Shown: positions 26,111 to 35,813, numbered from the stretch's first letter. The stretch is 64,000 nucleotides of DNA from Aggregatilinea lenta (GCF_003569045.1 NZ_BFCB01000003.1:124001-188000), one strand, 5' to 3'. The notes: generated by a model not told the origin, from the sequence alone. Translations and numbers: made by a program.

Positions 26111-27622
26111 TTAGTCGGACGGTGCCAGCACTTCGGTGATGCTGGCATCGCCGGAGAGCAGCTCGCGGAACTTGCCCGGCGTGAACTCGCCCAGGATCCA
26201 CAACACCAGCCCGTAGACGACTACGCCCACGCCTGCGCCGCCGAAGATCACGATTGCGCGCGTGACGGCGGTCGCGTCCCGGTCGTAGCCGTTCAGCGTG
26301 TAGGCCACCGCCCACACCGCGAAGCCCATCACCGCCGAAGCGGCGAGCGCGTTTGCCAGCGAGCGCCACGGCAGCCGCAGCGTCAGGAACTGGGCCGAGG
26401 AGCGCGCCTGCAGCACCGACAGCGCCACGAAGGAGATCGCCGCCGCCCAGGCCGCGCCCATGAAGCCGATGTGCGGCACCAGCAGGAAGTTGAGCGCCAG
26501 ACTGATGATGACTGCGATGAACTGGTTGACCGCGATGGCGCGCGTCCGGTTGGACACCAGCGTGCCATAGCTGGCGAGCTGGCTCAGGCCGAACGCCGCC
26601 GTGCCTGCTGCCACCAGCCCGACCGCCTTATAGCCCTCGTAATATTCCTCGTCGGCCAGAATGCCGACCATCGGCTTGGCCAGCACCCACAGCCCGACCA
26701 CTGCCGGGATGACCATCACGAAGAACACGCGCGAGAAGATGGTGATGGCGTGCTCGGTTTCCTCGCGGCCCTTTTCCTCCCACAGGCGGAACAGGATCGG
26801 GGCGGGGACCAGCAGGAACAGCCCGACCAACAGCTCGATGCTGCGCGCCGAGATGTTATAGGACACACCGTACAGGCCGACTTCGTAGCTGCCCTCGAAA
26901 ATCTTGATGATGTAGCGGTCCGCGAGGCGCAGGCCCCACGCCGCGATGTTGCCCATCGAGAGCGGCAGCGCGTACATGAACATGATCCGCAGATCCGGCA
27001 TGGTGACGTTGGACGTCTTGACCGGCACCCCGCGCCGCGTCATGCCCAGCAGCAATATCGCGGGGATGAGCATGGCGATGATCTGGCCCCACAGGATCGC
27101 GATTGCGCCGATGCTGAACAGCAGCACCATGATCAGGCTGATGACGACGGTTCCGTAGCGGTTGAACAGCTCAAAAACCGTGTACCACTTGCCGCGCTCC
27201 TGCGCGCGCAAAATCTGCATCAGGATGTTGAACCACGACTCGACCACGAACAACACGATCGCCACCCACAGCATGGGATAAAGCTGCGAGTCGATCTCCG
27301 AGCGGGCCACGACCAGCACGATGGCCGCGAAGACCGCCGCCAGCAGGGACATCAGCCCTGTGCTGGCGAACATCGACGAGAAGTACTTCGACAGGTCCGA
27401 CTTGACCTCGTAGCTGGCGTAGAAGCGCATCGCCGACGACGCCAGTCCGGTCACGCCCGCCGCGTAGAGGAATTCCGCCACGCCGAAGGCCAGCATGTAG
27501 TTGCCGTATTCGTCAGGGAGAAACAGCCGCGTGAAGATGGGAACCGTGATGACTGCCGTCAGGGCCGGTAGTACTTTCGCCGGAAGGTAGGTCAGCAGAT
27601 CCCTGAAAATTCGTTTTTGCAT
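26111..27622 (-). CDS. Polysaccharide flippase (Wzx/MATE-like)
   Basis: This 503-residue membrane protein has about 14 hydrophobic helices and an N-terminal LLTYLPAKVLPALTAVITVPIFTRLFLPDEYGNYMLAF, the hallmark of polysaccharide biosynthesis flippases. It would move the lipid-linked repeat unit across the cytoplasmic membrane. The start is at 27622 (MQKRIFRD); upstream in-frame codons have no family similarity. Confidence 0.9.
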   Translation of the reverse strand: MQKRIFRDLLTYLPAKVLPALTAVITVPIFTRLFLPDEYGNYMLAFGVAEFLYAAGVTGLASSAMRFYASYEVKSDLSKYFSSMFASTGLMSLLAAVFAAIVLVVARSEIDSQLYPMLWVAIVLFVVESWFNILMQILRAQERGKWYTVFELFNRYGTVVISLIMVLLFSIGAIAILWGQIIAMLIPAILLLGMTRRGVPVKTSNVTMPDLRIMFMYALPLSMGNIAAWGLRLADRYIIKIFEGSYEVGLYGVSYNISARSIELLVGLFLLVPAPILFRLWEEKGREETEHAITIFSRVFFVMVIPAVVGLWVLAKPMVGILADEEYYEGYKAVGLVAAGTAAFGLSQLASYGTLVSNRTRAIAVNQFIAVIISLALNFLLVPHIGFMGAAWAAAISFVALSVLQARSSAQFLTLRLPWRSLANALAASAVMGFAVWAVAYTLNGYDRDATAVTRAIVIFGGAGVGVVVYGLVLWILGEFTPGKFRELLSGDASITEVLAPSD

Positions 27623-27733
27623 TGGATTCCCTCGTGCATCATGGAGCGCTTGGTGGGCATCTGGCGGGCAACGCGCACGGCAAAGCCAGAGCCGCGCTTC
27701 CACGCAGCAGCAAACGAACGAAAGCTCGGTTTC

Positions 27734-29248
27734 TTAAGAAGTTTGTTCCCCGGTTGACAAGCGGTAGATGACCTCATTGATCCCCATCATAGTTGGGTAA
27801 ATGAGGAGCGACCAGTGCTGGATGAAGTTTGGCGCAACAAGGTTGCTGACGAGGGTTCCGACGAACGCCACCCCAAACCCCAGATAAATCGCTCTAAGCT
27901 CGTCGTCGTGGATGTCCCGGTAGTGCCGGAACGTGCGGATAACGTAGATCGCGCACAAGATCAGGAATGGAATCAGCCCCACCAACCCCATCATCAGCCA
28001 GATCCACAGATAGGCGTTGTGCATGAACCACGTCAGCCCGGTGGTCTGGGTTTCGTACATCATCAACGGACGATAGTTGTTGCGCACTCCGATGCCGAAG
28101 ATCGGGTGCGCTTCGATTGACTGAAGCGCGTAGTGATTTTCGACGAAGCGGTATTCCAGGTTGGGATCCACCTGTCCCGTCTCACCGAGCATGGACGCCA
28201 GGCGCGCGTTCCAGGCGTCCACCTGCGTGCGAATCTGGCCGGGCTGGACCATCACGGAGATGACGACCACCGCAACGAGCAGTAGCAGCATGGGCGCCAC
28301 GCGACGGGAGAGGCGCGCGGCACCTTTGGGCGGGATCAGCAGGAGCAGCAGACCCAGGCTCATCAGGATCGCCAGCAGGTAGTTGCGCTGGAAGCTGCGG
28401 AACAGCCACAGGAACAGCGCCGCAAGCATCAGGCCGATCCAGAACTGGCGGCGCTTGCTAATCGCCAGCACGGCAGCCGCCGTGGGAATGAGCACGAAGA
28501 ACATACGCTCGCCGTAGGTATAGAGGCGGATGTTCTCGCTCTGGAGCGTGGTTGTTGCCGCTTCGGAAATCCCCGTCTCGCGCACCGGCAGCACGTGAAT
28601 CGAGTCCAGCACGTTGGGGAACAGCGTGCCCGCGAACAGGATCGCGGCCAGAATCCACAGCCCTTTGATCAGTCGGCGCAGCGTCTTTTCGTCGCGCACC
28701 AGCTCGATCACCGGGAAGAACACCATCCAGTAAGCGATGAAGCGGGCCAGCCGCAGCGCGTCGTTGGCGCCCACGCCCTGGAACAACACCGCATTGCCCA
28801 CCGAAATCACCAGCGCCAGCATGAACAGCAGCAGCGGCAGGACGAGCGGCGATCCGTACAGGCGGAAGCCCGGCTGCGACATGCCGCGCAGAAAGATCAG
28901 TGCCAGCAGGAAGATCAGCAGCAGGTCAGAGATGTGCAGCGTGATTGGACCTAATGGAATCCACGGGATCGCCTCGGTATCGACGAGGCCGCTGTTGATG
29001 CCGATGACGGTCAGGATCGCCACTTCCGGCCAGCGGAAGCCTACCCACAGGAAGATAACCACCCCCACCAGCGCCAGCGCGATGGCGCCGAACCCCAGTG
29101 CGGCCAGCAAGCCGACGAGACCGCCGGTTGCCAGCGCGATCAAAAGCTCGCGGGCCTGACGCAGGCGCGGACCGGCTTCCTGCCGATCCGTCAGCGACGG
29201 AACCAGCAGGGCTGGTTTGGTGAGCGAGGGGGACTGTGGAAGCCTCAT
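27734..29248 (-). CDS. O-antigen ligase/polymerase-like membrane protein
   Basis: This 504-residue protein has about 11 hydrophobic segments. The Wzy_C/O-antigen ligase-like region is seen in RSFQRNYLLAILMSLGLLLLLIP and in the external loop with VENHYALQSIEAHPIFGIGVRNNYRPLM followed by FMHNAYLWIWLMMGLVGLIPF. The HNxxL-type motif is typical of these polymerases/ligases. In this cluster it most likely polymerises the repeat unit (Wzy role), since no lipopolysaccharide ligation is expected in a Chloroflexota cell. Confidence 0.85.
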   Translation of the reverse strand: MRLPQSPSLTKPALLVPSLTDRQEAGPRLRQARELLIALATGGLVGLLAALGFGAIALALVGVVIFLWVGFRWPEVAILTVIGINSGLVDTEAIPWIPLGPITLHISDLLLIFLLALIFLRGMSQPGFRLYGSPLVLPLLLFMLALVISVGNAVLFQGVGANDALRLARFIAYWMVFFPVIELVRDEKTLRRLIKGLWILAAILFAGTLFPNVLDSIHVLPVRETGISEAATTTLQSENIRLYTYGERMFFVLIPTAAAVLAISKRRQFWIGLMLAALFLWLFRSFQRNYLLAILMSLGLLLLLIPPKGAARLSRRVAPMLLLLVAVVVISVMVQPGQIRTQVDAWNARLASMLGETGQVDPNLEYRFVENHYALQSIEAHPIFGIGVRNNYRPLMMYETQTTGLTWFMHNAYLWIWLMMGLVGLIPFLILCAIYVIRTFRHYRDIHDDELRAIYLGFGVAFVGTLVSNLVAPNFIQHWSLLIYPTMMGINEVIYRLSTGEQTS

Positions 29249-29288
29249 CGACGGATTCCTGTTTGCGGGCCGCTCGGCGAGCAGGCGC

Positions 29289-31394
29289 TCACGAAGAGAG
29301 CTTGCTCACGGCGCGCGAGTTTTCGGTGATGGCTTCCCGGCGCTCGCGAGCGTAATATTTGCCCAGCAGCGACATGGGAACGCGGTTCACCACCACGCCA
29401 ATGATGTTGGTCTGGATGTCGTCGAGGTACTGCAGCGCAAGGCGCAGCGCTTCGCGCGTGGTGTGGCGCTGCGACGCGACCACGATCACGGCATCGGCCA
29501 GTGCGGCCAGCACGGCGGTATCCGCCACAGCCAGCACGGACGGCGAGTCCACAATCACGTATTCGCAGTTCTTCAACAGGTCGGCTATCACGCTGGAGAT
29601 ACGCTCCGGCGTGGCGACGTCCGACAGATCCATCGCCGAGTTTCCGGCGGTCAGGATGCGCAGATTCTTGAAGCTGGTGTTCTGCAGCGCGGCCTCAAGC
29701 GGCTGGCTGCCCTGAAGCACTTCGGACAGGCCGATCTTGTTGGACTGGTTGAAGATCGAGTGTACGCCCGCGCTGCGGAAGTCACCGTCCACGATGATGG
29801 TGGAGTAACCGGCACGCGCCAGTGACACGCCCAGGTTGGCGACGACGGTCGTCTTGCCGCTGCCCTTTTCCGAGCTGGTGACCAAAATGCTGCCGCGCTC
29901 GGACAGCACGCTCTGAATGCGCACGCGCACGCCGAGCTGGCGGTAGGCATCCGCCGCGATGGAGTAGGTGTTGGCTTGCAGCGGCGGCAGGTTACGCTGC
30001 CGTGGCCAGCGTCCTTCGGAACTGGGCAGCTTGGTCAGCACGGGCAGGCCGCTGAGCACTTCGACTTCGCTGCTGCTGCGCAGCGTGCTGTCGAAGTTGT
30101 CCATGATGAAAGCCAGCAGCAACCCCGCCGCCAGACCACCCGCCAGGCCTAACACCAGATTCAAAATCTGGTTGGGACTGTCTGGTGTATCAGAGACATA
30201 GCCCGGCTCGATCACAGAAATCGCGTTGGCGCGCAGCTGCTCGTCGATGCGGATGTCTTCGTATCTCTGCAGCAGGCTGTTGTACTGGTCTTCACGCAGG
30301 ATCATTTGCCGTTCAAGGATCGCCAAATGTTCCTCTGACAGCTCGTCTGAGATCCCCACTTCATAGGCGGCGACGGCGTCGTTATAGTCGGCCTCGGCCT
30401 GTGAAACCTGATCGGACAGAATTTCGCGGGCAGAGATCGACGAATCGCCGGAATACAGTTCCAGGCTGCGTTCCTGGAGGATGTCGCCCAGGTGATTCGC
30501 CGCCGCCGCCACCAATTCTGGATCGGGACCGGAGGCAGTGATGCGCAGCAGTTCGCTGTCGGGCACGATCTCCACACTGATATCGGGCGCGGTGTCCACG
30601 TTTAGCTGGTCCGCTAGCTCATCGAGCACCGGCCCGCTGGTGACAATCGCTGAGTAGGTGTTGATCAGGCGCGTCGCCATCGTGCTGACCGACCAGATGT
30701 CCTGCTCAACACCCGCCGGGGAGGAGACAACGCGGACGGTGGCTGTTGAGGAATAGATGGGTGTCATCTGGCTCGTGATCAGCAGAGAAACACCGACTGC
30801 CACTGCAAGTGTGATGAGGATCACCCACTTGTAGCGCCCAAGCACGTGCGCATAGCCGACTATCTCGGATGCGACGGTGGCAGGGGCCTCGTCATACCGG
30901 GTGAGTCTGCGCGCTCCCGATGTCTGTGCCGGAATTTGAGTCAACTTTCCATCTTCTCCCGTTTCTACCTTCTCACTTACCTGTCCCGCACGTGCGGATA
31001 TACGTTCCGCCTTCGGATGTTTTACGCCATCCAATACGGTGTGCAGGAGTTGTTTTTTATCGAATGGTTTCAGCAAGTAGCTATCGATTCCCATATCATC
31101 TGCGTGTTTGAGGAAGGCCTGATCGTCTTTCTCCACGAGAAAGATGAACCGGATCCAGTTCCATGATTCGTTGGTTCGGACGGCGTCGAAGAACTCGAAG
31201 CCATCCTTCTTGGGCATCTTGATGTCCGACAGGATCACATCCGGGTCCAGGCCATCGTTCAACAGCTTCAGGGCAGCGGCGCCATCGGGAGCCGTTGTCA
31301 CCCGAATGTCGTTGCCCGTCAACCACTCTTCGATTTCGTCCCGCAGTGCGCGGTCGTCGTCCACCGCCAGAACGTGCCACTCAACGGAAGTCAT
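29289..31394 (-). CDS. Receiver-Wzz-tyrosine kinase fusion (exopolysaccharide chain-length/export regulator)
   Basis: This 701-residue protein has three parts. Residues 5-125 form a response-regulator receiver (AVDDD, Asp57 in ILSDIKMP, Lys109 in LLKPFD). Residues 175-435 form a Wzz chain-length domain with membrane helices at about 190-208 and 408-431 and a coiled region between. Residues 475-701 form a CpsD/CapB-type BY-kinase with Walker A SSEKGSGKTT (507-516), Walker A' IIVDGDFR and Walker B VIVDSPS. The C-terminal tail has only KYY, not a long tyrosine cluster. In the receiver the usual Thr/Ser before the Ala is replaced (FLVEKDD instead of FLTAKDD). First gene of the cluster; it probably controls polymer length. 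Confidence 0.85.
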   Translation of the reverse strand: MTSVEWHVLAVDDDRALRDEIEEWLTGNDIRVTTAPDGAAALKLLNDGLDPDVILSDIKMPKKDGFEFFDAVRTNESWNWIRFIFLVEKDDQAFLKHADDMGIDSYLLKPFDKKQLLHTVLDGVKHPKAERISARAGQVSEKVETGEDGKLTQIPAQTSGARRLTRYDEAPATVASEIVGYAHVLGRYKWVILITLAVAVGVSLLITSQMTPIYSSTATVRVVSSPAGVEQDIWSVSTMATRLINTYSAIVTSGPVLDELADQLNVDTAPDISVEIVPDSELLRITASGPDPELVAAAANHLGDILQERSLELYSGDSSISAREILSDQVSQAEADYNDAVAAYEVGISDELSEEHLAILERQMILREDQYNSLLQRYEDIRIDEQLRANAISVIEPGYVSDTPDSPNQILNLVLGLAGGLAAGLLLAFIMDNFDSTLRSSSEVEVLSGLPVLTKLPSSEGRWPRQRNLPPLQANTYSIAADAYRQLGVRVRIQSVLSERGSILVTSSEKGSGKTTVVANLGVSLARAGYSTIIVDGDFRSAGVHSIFNQSNKIGLSEVLQGSQPLEAALQNTSFKNLRILTAGNSAMDLSDVATPERISSVIADLLKNCEYVIVDSPSVLAVADTAVLAALADAVIVVASQRHTTREALRLALQYLDDIQTNIIGVVVNRVPMSLLGKYYARERREAITENSRAVSKLSS

Positions 31395-32106
31395 AGGCTT
31401 CTCTCACTCCACGCCAATGGCGCGTACTTCCCCGGATATTATTTAGTATACGGAGTCAACCTTGCAGTTCCACTAAAAGCCCTGGCCCTTCCTAACAACC
31501 GCCTATCAGCATGTAAGTTGAGGGGAAACTGACTCCGATTTTCTGGCAAAGTGGACCCTGTGGCGGCGCGCGCGACGGGCTTGCCGGGCACAAGGACCGG
31601 GGTGGGCCGGTTGTGGGCTGTTCGCCGGCAGGTATCGTAAGGCAAAATGTCGCACATTACAGGCCGGCGATCCGGCGGTTTTTCCGCGTGTGCAGTCGGG
31701 AGATGGAGGCTTTGTCACGGTCGCAGGTAGGCGAATGCGCGTTTACCGATTATCATAGAGGTGATGGGTCGGGTTCCTAACAACGGCATGCTATCCGCAA
31801 ATCCTTCGCCCTGGCAAAAGCCTGCGGTTTATTCTGGCTGCCTGAGGGACATTTGAGGGCCGAACTTGCGCAGCCTTTTGGTCTCGCCCATACTTAGTGA
31901 AGGTTATAAAATGGTTGCAGTTCGGTATTTTAGACATAATTTCGTCCAAAGATCGATTAACGCGGTAATATGTTAGGCATGGCCTATAGCTCTGCCTCCC
32001 ATTAGCTGGTAAGCGCATGCGGTAAGTCCTCATCTGCTGCACGCGCGGTTGCCCAGCATGGTACACCTGAAGGTTAACACCGAGCGTTCAAGTCGGAACT
32101 TGTGTG
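31395..32106. other. 712-base divergent intergenic region upstream of the EPS cluster and the STAND regulator
   Basis: No convincing gene lies here; the short minus-strand frames at about 31439-31718 and 31791-32066 show no family features or ribosome binding sites. An AGTATA at 31445-31450 (TATACT on the minus strand) is a weak candidate -10 for the EPS operon. Two GGTAAG words at 32008-32013 and 32021-32026, 13 bases apart, lie about 80-100 bases before the regulator start and recur before the peptide array. The segment is clearly less GC-rich than the genes around it. Confidence 0.6.
32008..32026. promoter_or_regulatory. Direct repeat GGTAAG x2, 13-base period, upstream of the regulator
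   Basis: GGTAAG occurs at 32008-32013 and 32021-32026. The same hexamer, with the same 13-base spacing but as an inverted pair, lies at 35312-35330 before the peptide array. It is a candidate binding site for the regulator itself; this is inference. Confidence 0.35.
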
Positions 32107-35100
32107 ATGGCTTCGACAATTCTCCAACGCGATACACACATCCCTCACTTTTCAGGTGTTATTCAGCGGCCTGTTCTCCTTGAGCGCTTGCAGGCAGTAG
32201 GCGATCACAAGCTGACGTTGGTCTGCGCCCCGCCTGGGTATGGCAAATCGACGATGGTGGCGCAGTTTGCCTACCAATCCTCCTATTCCGCCGCATGGCA
32301 GACGCTCGAAGAGCGCGACCGAGACGTGCCGAATCTGTACCGGCAGAGCCTTGCCTCGCTGGAACCCATCGCCGCCGGTGTTCAGGATCTGCCCGCCGAC
32401 CCGGTCGGTTATACGCCGGGCGAGCTGGCCGGGCTGATCGCGGATTACGTGCGCAACAACGTCGTCGACGATTTTGTGTACGTGCTCGACGACATTCAAT
32501 ACCTCGCGGGCGCGCCGGGCGCTGAGGGCTGGCTGCGCGCGCTGGTGTCGCTGATGCCCGCCAACTGCCATCTGGTGCTGATTGGCCGCATCCTGCCGGA
32601 TCTGCCGCTGACCGAGATGATCGCCCGCCGCGAAGTGCTGGCGCTCGGCCAGGAACAGCTCAAGTTCACGCCGACCGAAATCGACAGCCTCGCGCGCGAA
32701 GTGCTGGGCCTGTCGCCGTCGCCCGCCGAGGTCTACGACCTCGCCTCACGGCTGGAAGGCTGGCCCGCCGGGATCTTCCTGGCGCTGCGCCCGCTGCCGT
32801 CTGACCTTGAGCACGCCATGCTCAACGGCGGCGAAGGGCCGGAGGGCCTGTTCGACGCGCTGGCGAGCCTCATGCTGCGCGCCCAGCCGCCCGCCCTGCG
32901 CGACTTTCTGCTGGCTTCTTCTACGCTGGAACGGCTGACACCGGATCTGTGTACGGCGGCGCTGGGCCTGCGCGACAGCGCGCACTGGCTCAGCGAGGTG
33001 CAGAGCCGCAACCTGTTCATTTCGCGGGTGGCGAGCGGTCTGGTCTACCACCGGCTGTTCCGCACGCTGCTGCAGCACCAGCTCAAAGAGACCAATCCGA
33101 CGCTGTATTACGAGCTGCACGCCAGGGCGGCGCGGTGGTTCGAAGACAACAACCGTATCGACGAGGCGTTCGAACATTACCTGAATGCCGGGCTGTACAA
33201 GCGGGCCGTGACGATCGCGGAGCAGGTCAGCCGCTCGTACTTCACGCAGGGTAAGGTCGAGACGCTGCTGACGTGGCAAAACGCGCTGGCCAAAACCGGC
33301 GTGATCACGCCGCGTCTGGCATATGCGTGCGCGCTGATCCACACCGACCGCTACGCGTACCAGACCGCCGAGGCGGAGCTGGAACAGGCCGAGGCGGGCT
33401 TCGAGGCGACCGACAACGAGACGGGTATGGCCGAGGTCCGGCTTCAGCGCGCGATGATCAACCTGCAGCGCGGCCATTACGATCTGGCGATCGAGCAGGC
33501 GCTGCCCTTCCGGGATGCGCCGCGCGGTCCGTCGAACCTGCGCGGACGGGCGCTGCGCGTGATCGGCTTTGCCTCCGTGCGTCTTGGTCGCGTGGAAGAG
33601 GCGGTCGATTACCTCGAAGAGGCGCTGCCGCTGTTCAAGTCGTATGCCGACGCGTACGCGCTGACCAACCTGCTGCAAGACCTCGAAATGGGCTACACGC
33701 GCCTGGGCCGCAGTGAAGAGGCCAATGCCTGCCTGCAAGAGGTCGTCGCCTTGCGGCGCTCGCTGGGCAGCGCGGGGGCGCTGGCGCTGGCGCTGAACAA
33801 CCTCGGCTACCACTATCATCAGGTGGGCGATTACCAGCAGGCGCTGGTGACGTTTCAGGAAGGGCTGCGTATCGTGGCCCACGTCCCGGACAGCCGCGCC
33901 GAAAGTTACCTGCGCTGGAGTCTGGGCGACCTTCAGCGCGACCAGGGGAATTTTGAGGACGCGATTCGCCTGTATAACAAGTCGCTAGAGCTGATGGGCA
34001 GCAGTGAGCCGTCCCTACGGGCCAGCGTTCTGGTCAGCGCGTCGAACTTGCAGCGCTGGCGCGGCAAGTATTATGAGGCGCTGCTGCTGGCCGACGAAGC
34101 GGTCGCCCTGGCCGAGACGCACAACGTGGCGCTGGAACGCGCGCTGGCGCAGGCCGCGTTCTGGATCGCGCGGGCGCAGTCCGGCCAGGTGGACAGCGCG
34201 CTGCACAATCTCGACATGATCGTGATGGACCTGAAGCATCAGGGCATCAAGATCGAGCTGGTCCAGGTGCTCGGCCAAGCCGCGCACGTGGCGCTGCTGG
34301 TTGAAAAGACCAGCGTGGCGAAGGATTATCTGCAGATGGCGCTGGAAACCGCGCGTGACGGCGGCAGCGTGCAGCCCCTAGTCGCCGAAACGATCCACAC
34401 GCCGGTGCTGTACCAGCACGTTCTGCGCCAGCCCGACCACGACGTCACGCTGGTGCGGCGCATCAACCTTCTGCGCGATGCCCAGCTCAAGACGCAGCAG
34501 GATTCGACGTCCGTGACCCCGCCTGTCGTCCGGCCCGATACGTACAGCCTGCGCGTGCTCACGCTGGGGCAGGAGGCTGTCGAGCGCGACGGGCGGACCA
34601 TTTCGCCATCCGAGTGGCGGGCAGCCAGCGCGAAGGAGCTGTTCTTTTACCTGCTGTTCGAGGGCACGAAAACCCGCGAGCAGATCAGCCTGATCTTCTG
34701 GCCGGACAGCCCGACCAAGCGCGTGCGCTCCAACTTCCACACCACGCTGTACCGCGCGCGGCAAGCCGTGGGCGAAAATACGCTGCTTTTCGACAACGAC
34801 CGCTACTTCATCAACCCCGAACTCGACGTGTGGTGCGACGCGACCGAAATGGAAGGGCTTGCGCGACAGGCGCGCCTGCTCTCGCCGCACGACGCCCGCA
34901 CCGAGGACCTGTGGCGGCGAGCCGTCACACTCTACCGGGGCGAATTCCTCACCGCGCTCGACGCGGACTGGGCCTACACCCGCCGCGAAGCCTATCACGA
35001 GATCTACCTGGAAGCGCTGATTGGCCTGGGGATGTGCGCACGAGCGCGCGGTGACCTGCGCGAAGCCCTGGCGACGTTTAAGCAGGCGCTTGAGGTCGAT

Positions 35101-35268
35101 CCCTTCCGCGAAGACATCCACCGCGCCATCATGATGTGTTATGCCGAAAGTGGCGAAAAGAACAAGATCCACGTCCAATTCCAGGAGTTGAAGACTCTGC
35201 TCCAGGAGGAACTCGCCGTTGAACCAACGACGGAAACACTCCGGTTGGTGCAATCTCTGCTCGGCTAG
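32107..35268 (+). CDS. Large STAND ATPase-TPR transcriptional activator with C-terminal winged helix and BTAD domain
   Basis: This 1,053-residue MalT-like regulator has an N-terminal NTPase with Walker A CAPPGYGKST (40-49) and a Walker B-like FVYVLDDIQYL. A winged helix/arm region with LEGWPAGIFLAL comes next, then about 400 residues of TPR-like helical repeats (for example ALALNNLGYHYHQVGDYQQALVTFQ... and DLQRDQGNFEDAIRLYNKSL). The C-terminus (about 800-1053) is an OmpR-like DNA-binding domain plus a bacterial transcriptional activator domain (SNFHTTLYRARQ, YRGEFLTALDADW, LEVDPFREDIHRAIM). It has no LuxR-type HTH. TPRs in such proteins bind ligands or peptides. It reads into the small-peptide array after a terminator. 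A GTG at 32104 is an alternative start. Confidence 0.9.
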   Translation: MASTILQRDTHIPHFSGVIQRPVLLERLQAVGDHKLTLVCAPPGYGKSTMVAQFAYQSSYSAAWQTLEERDRDVPNLYRQSLASLEPIAAGVQDLPADPVGYTPGELAGLIADYVRNNVVDDFVYVLDDIQYLAGAPGAEGWLRALVSLMPANCHLVLIGRILPDLPLTEMIARREVLALGQEQLKFTPTEIDSLAREVLGLSPSPAEVYDLASRLEGWPAGIFLALRPLPSDLEHAMLNGGEGPEGLFDALASLMLRAQPPALRDFLLASSTLERLTPDLCTAALGLRDSAHWLSEVQSRNLFISRVASGLVYHRLFRTLLQHQLKETNPTLYYELHARAARWFEDNNRIDEAFEHYLNAGLYKRAVTIAEQVSRSYFTQGKVETLLTWQNALAKTGVITPRLAYACALIHTDRYAYQTAEAELEQAEAGFEATDNETGMAEVRLQRAMINLQRGHYDLAIEQALPFRDAPRGPSNLRGRALRVIGFASVRLGRVEEAVDYLEEALPLFKSYADAYALTNLLQDLEMGYTRLGRSEEANACLQEVVALRRSLGSAGALALALNNLGYHYHQVGDYQQALVTFQEGLRIVAHVPDSRAESYLRWSLGDLQRDQGNFEDAIRLYNKSLELMGSSEPSLRASVLVSASNLQRWRGKYYEALLLADEAVALAETHNVALERALAQAAFWIARAQSGQVDSALHNLDMIVMDLKHQGIKIELVQVLGQAAHVALLVEKTSVAKDYLQMALETARDGGSVQPLVAETIHTPVLYQHVLRQPDHDVTLVRRINLLRDAQLKTQQDSTSVTPPVVRPDTYSLRVLTLGQEAVERDGRTISPSEWRAASAKELFFYLLFEGTKTREQISLIFWPDSPTKRVRSNFHTTLYRARQAVGENTLLFDNDRYFINPELDVWCDATEMEGLARQARLLSPHDARTEDLWRRAVTLYRGEFLTALDADWAYTRREAYHEIYLEALIGLGMCARARGDLREALATFKQALEVDPFREDIHRAIMMCYAESGEKNKIHVQFQELKTLLQEELAVEPTTETLRLVQSLLG

Positions 35269-35283
35269 GGCAATTTCTCCGAC

Positions 35284-35308
35284 AAACCGCCAATTTTGGC
35301 GGTTTTTT
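35284..35308 (+). terminator. Rho-independent terminator after the regulator
   Basis: A 9-bp stem AAACCGCCA / TGGCGGTTT with a 4-base loop and T-run ends the regulator transcript. The peptide array therefore needs its own promoter. Confidence 0.9.
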
Positions 35309-35311
35309 GAT

Positions 35312-35330
35312 CTTACCGCGATCTGGTAAG
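35312..35330. promoter_or_regulatory. Inverted repeat CTTACC-N7-GGTAAG upstream of the peptide array
   Basis: It lies 77-95 bases before the first peptide ATG and shares the GGTAAG word and 13-base spacing with the region upstream of the regulator. I could not identify clear -35/-10 hexamers between it and the first peptide gene. Confidence 0.4.
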
Positions 35331-35406
35331 CACTCTGTTGTACACCCCCCGTTATCGTAAAGGCATCATTAATTTCCTGACACGATAAAAGCGGAGGTCA
35401 ATCCTC

Positions 35407-35565
35407 ATGAAACACCGTCTTCTGTCCGTTTCTTCCTGGTTTGCATCCGATCCTCGTCGCGCACGTACCGTCATGTTTGTCGCGTTGACGGCGCTGGCTC
35501 TCGTGCCGGGCGGTTCTGCGCTGGCCGGTCAGGCATCCGGCGGCAGCGGCAGCCCGCTTCCGTAA
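35407..35565 (+). CDS. Tandem secreted-peptide precursor, copy 1 (52 residues)
   Basis: A GGAGG lies 9 bases before the ATG. The product has a basic N-terminus (MKHRLLSV), a conserved SSWFASDPRRARTV block, a hydrophobic core (MFVALTALALVPGG) and a signal-peptidase-like site SALA before GQASGGSGSPLP. The expected mature peptide is therefore about 12 residues. This is one of five tandem paralogues repeating every 241-251 bases. Compared with copy 2 over codons 10-52 it has 23 synonymous and only 3 amino-acid-changing differences, showing selection on the protein. No known family is recognised. Alternatives are a small membrane protein or a type I toxin-like peptide. Confidence 0.8.
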   Translation: MKHRLLSVSSWFASDPRRARTVMFVALTALALVPGGSALAGQASGGSGSPLP

Positions 35566-35654
35566 CGACGGGTTAGACGTTTCACCTTTTTTAATCATTC
35601 GTTAAGCCATAAACCATTCAAGTTCAATGAATTGACGCATAGGAGAGAAATGCG

Positions 35655-35813
35655 ATGAAAAACCGTTTGATGCTGGCGACGACCTGGTTTGCTTCTGACC
35701 CGCGCCGCGCGCGCACCGTTCTGTTCGTAGCGTTGACGGCCCTCGCGCTGGTACCCGGTGGATCGGCCCTGGCAGGTCAGGCGTCCGGTGGCAGCGGCAA
35801 CCCGCTTCCGTAA
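35655..35813 (+). CDS. Tandem secreted-peptide precursor, copy 2 (52 residues)
   Basis: An AGGAGA lies upstream of the ATG. The product starts MKNRLMLATTWFASDPRRARTV and keeps the hydrophobic core and SALA cleavage-like site, ending GQASGGSGNPLP (Asn where copies 1 and 4 have Ser). The body is almost identical to copies 3 and 4 in DNA, so these three duplicated recently, whereas copies 1 and 5 are older. Its 5' spacer (35566-35654) differs from those of copies 3 and 4. Confidence 0.82.
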   Translation: MKNRLMLATTWFASDPRRARTVLFVALTALALVPGGSALAGQASGGSGNPLP

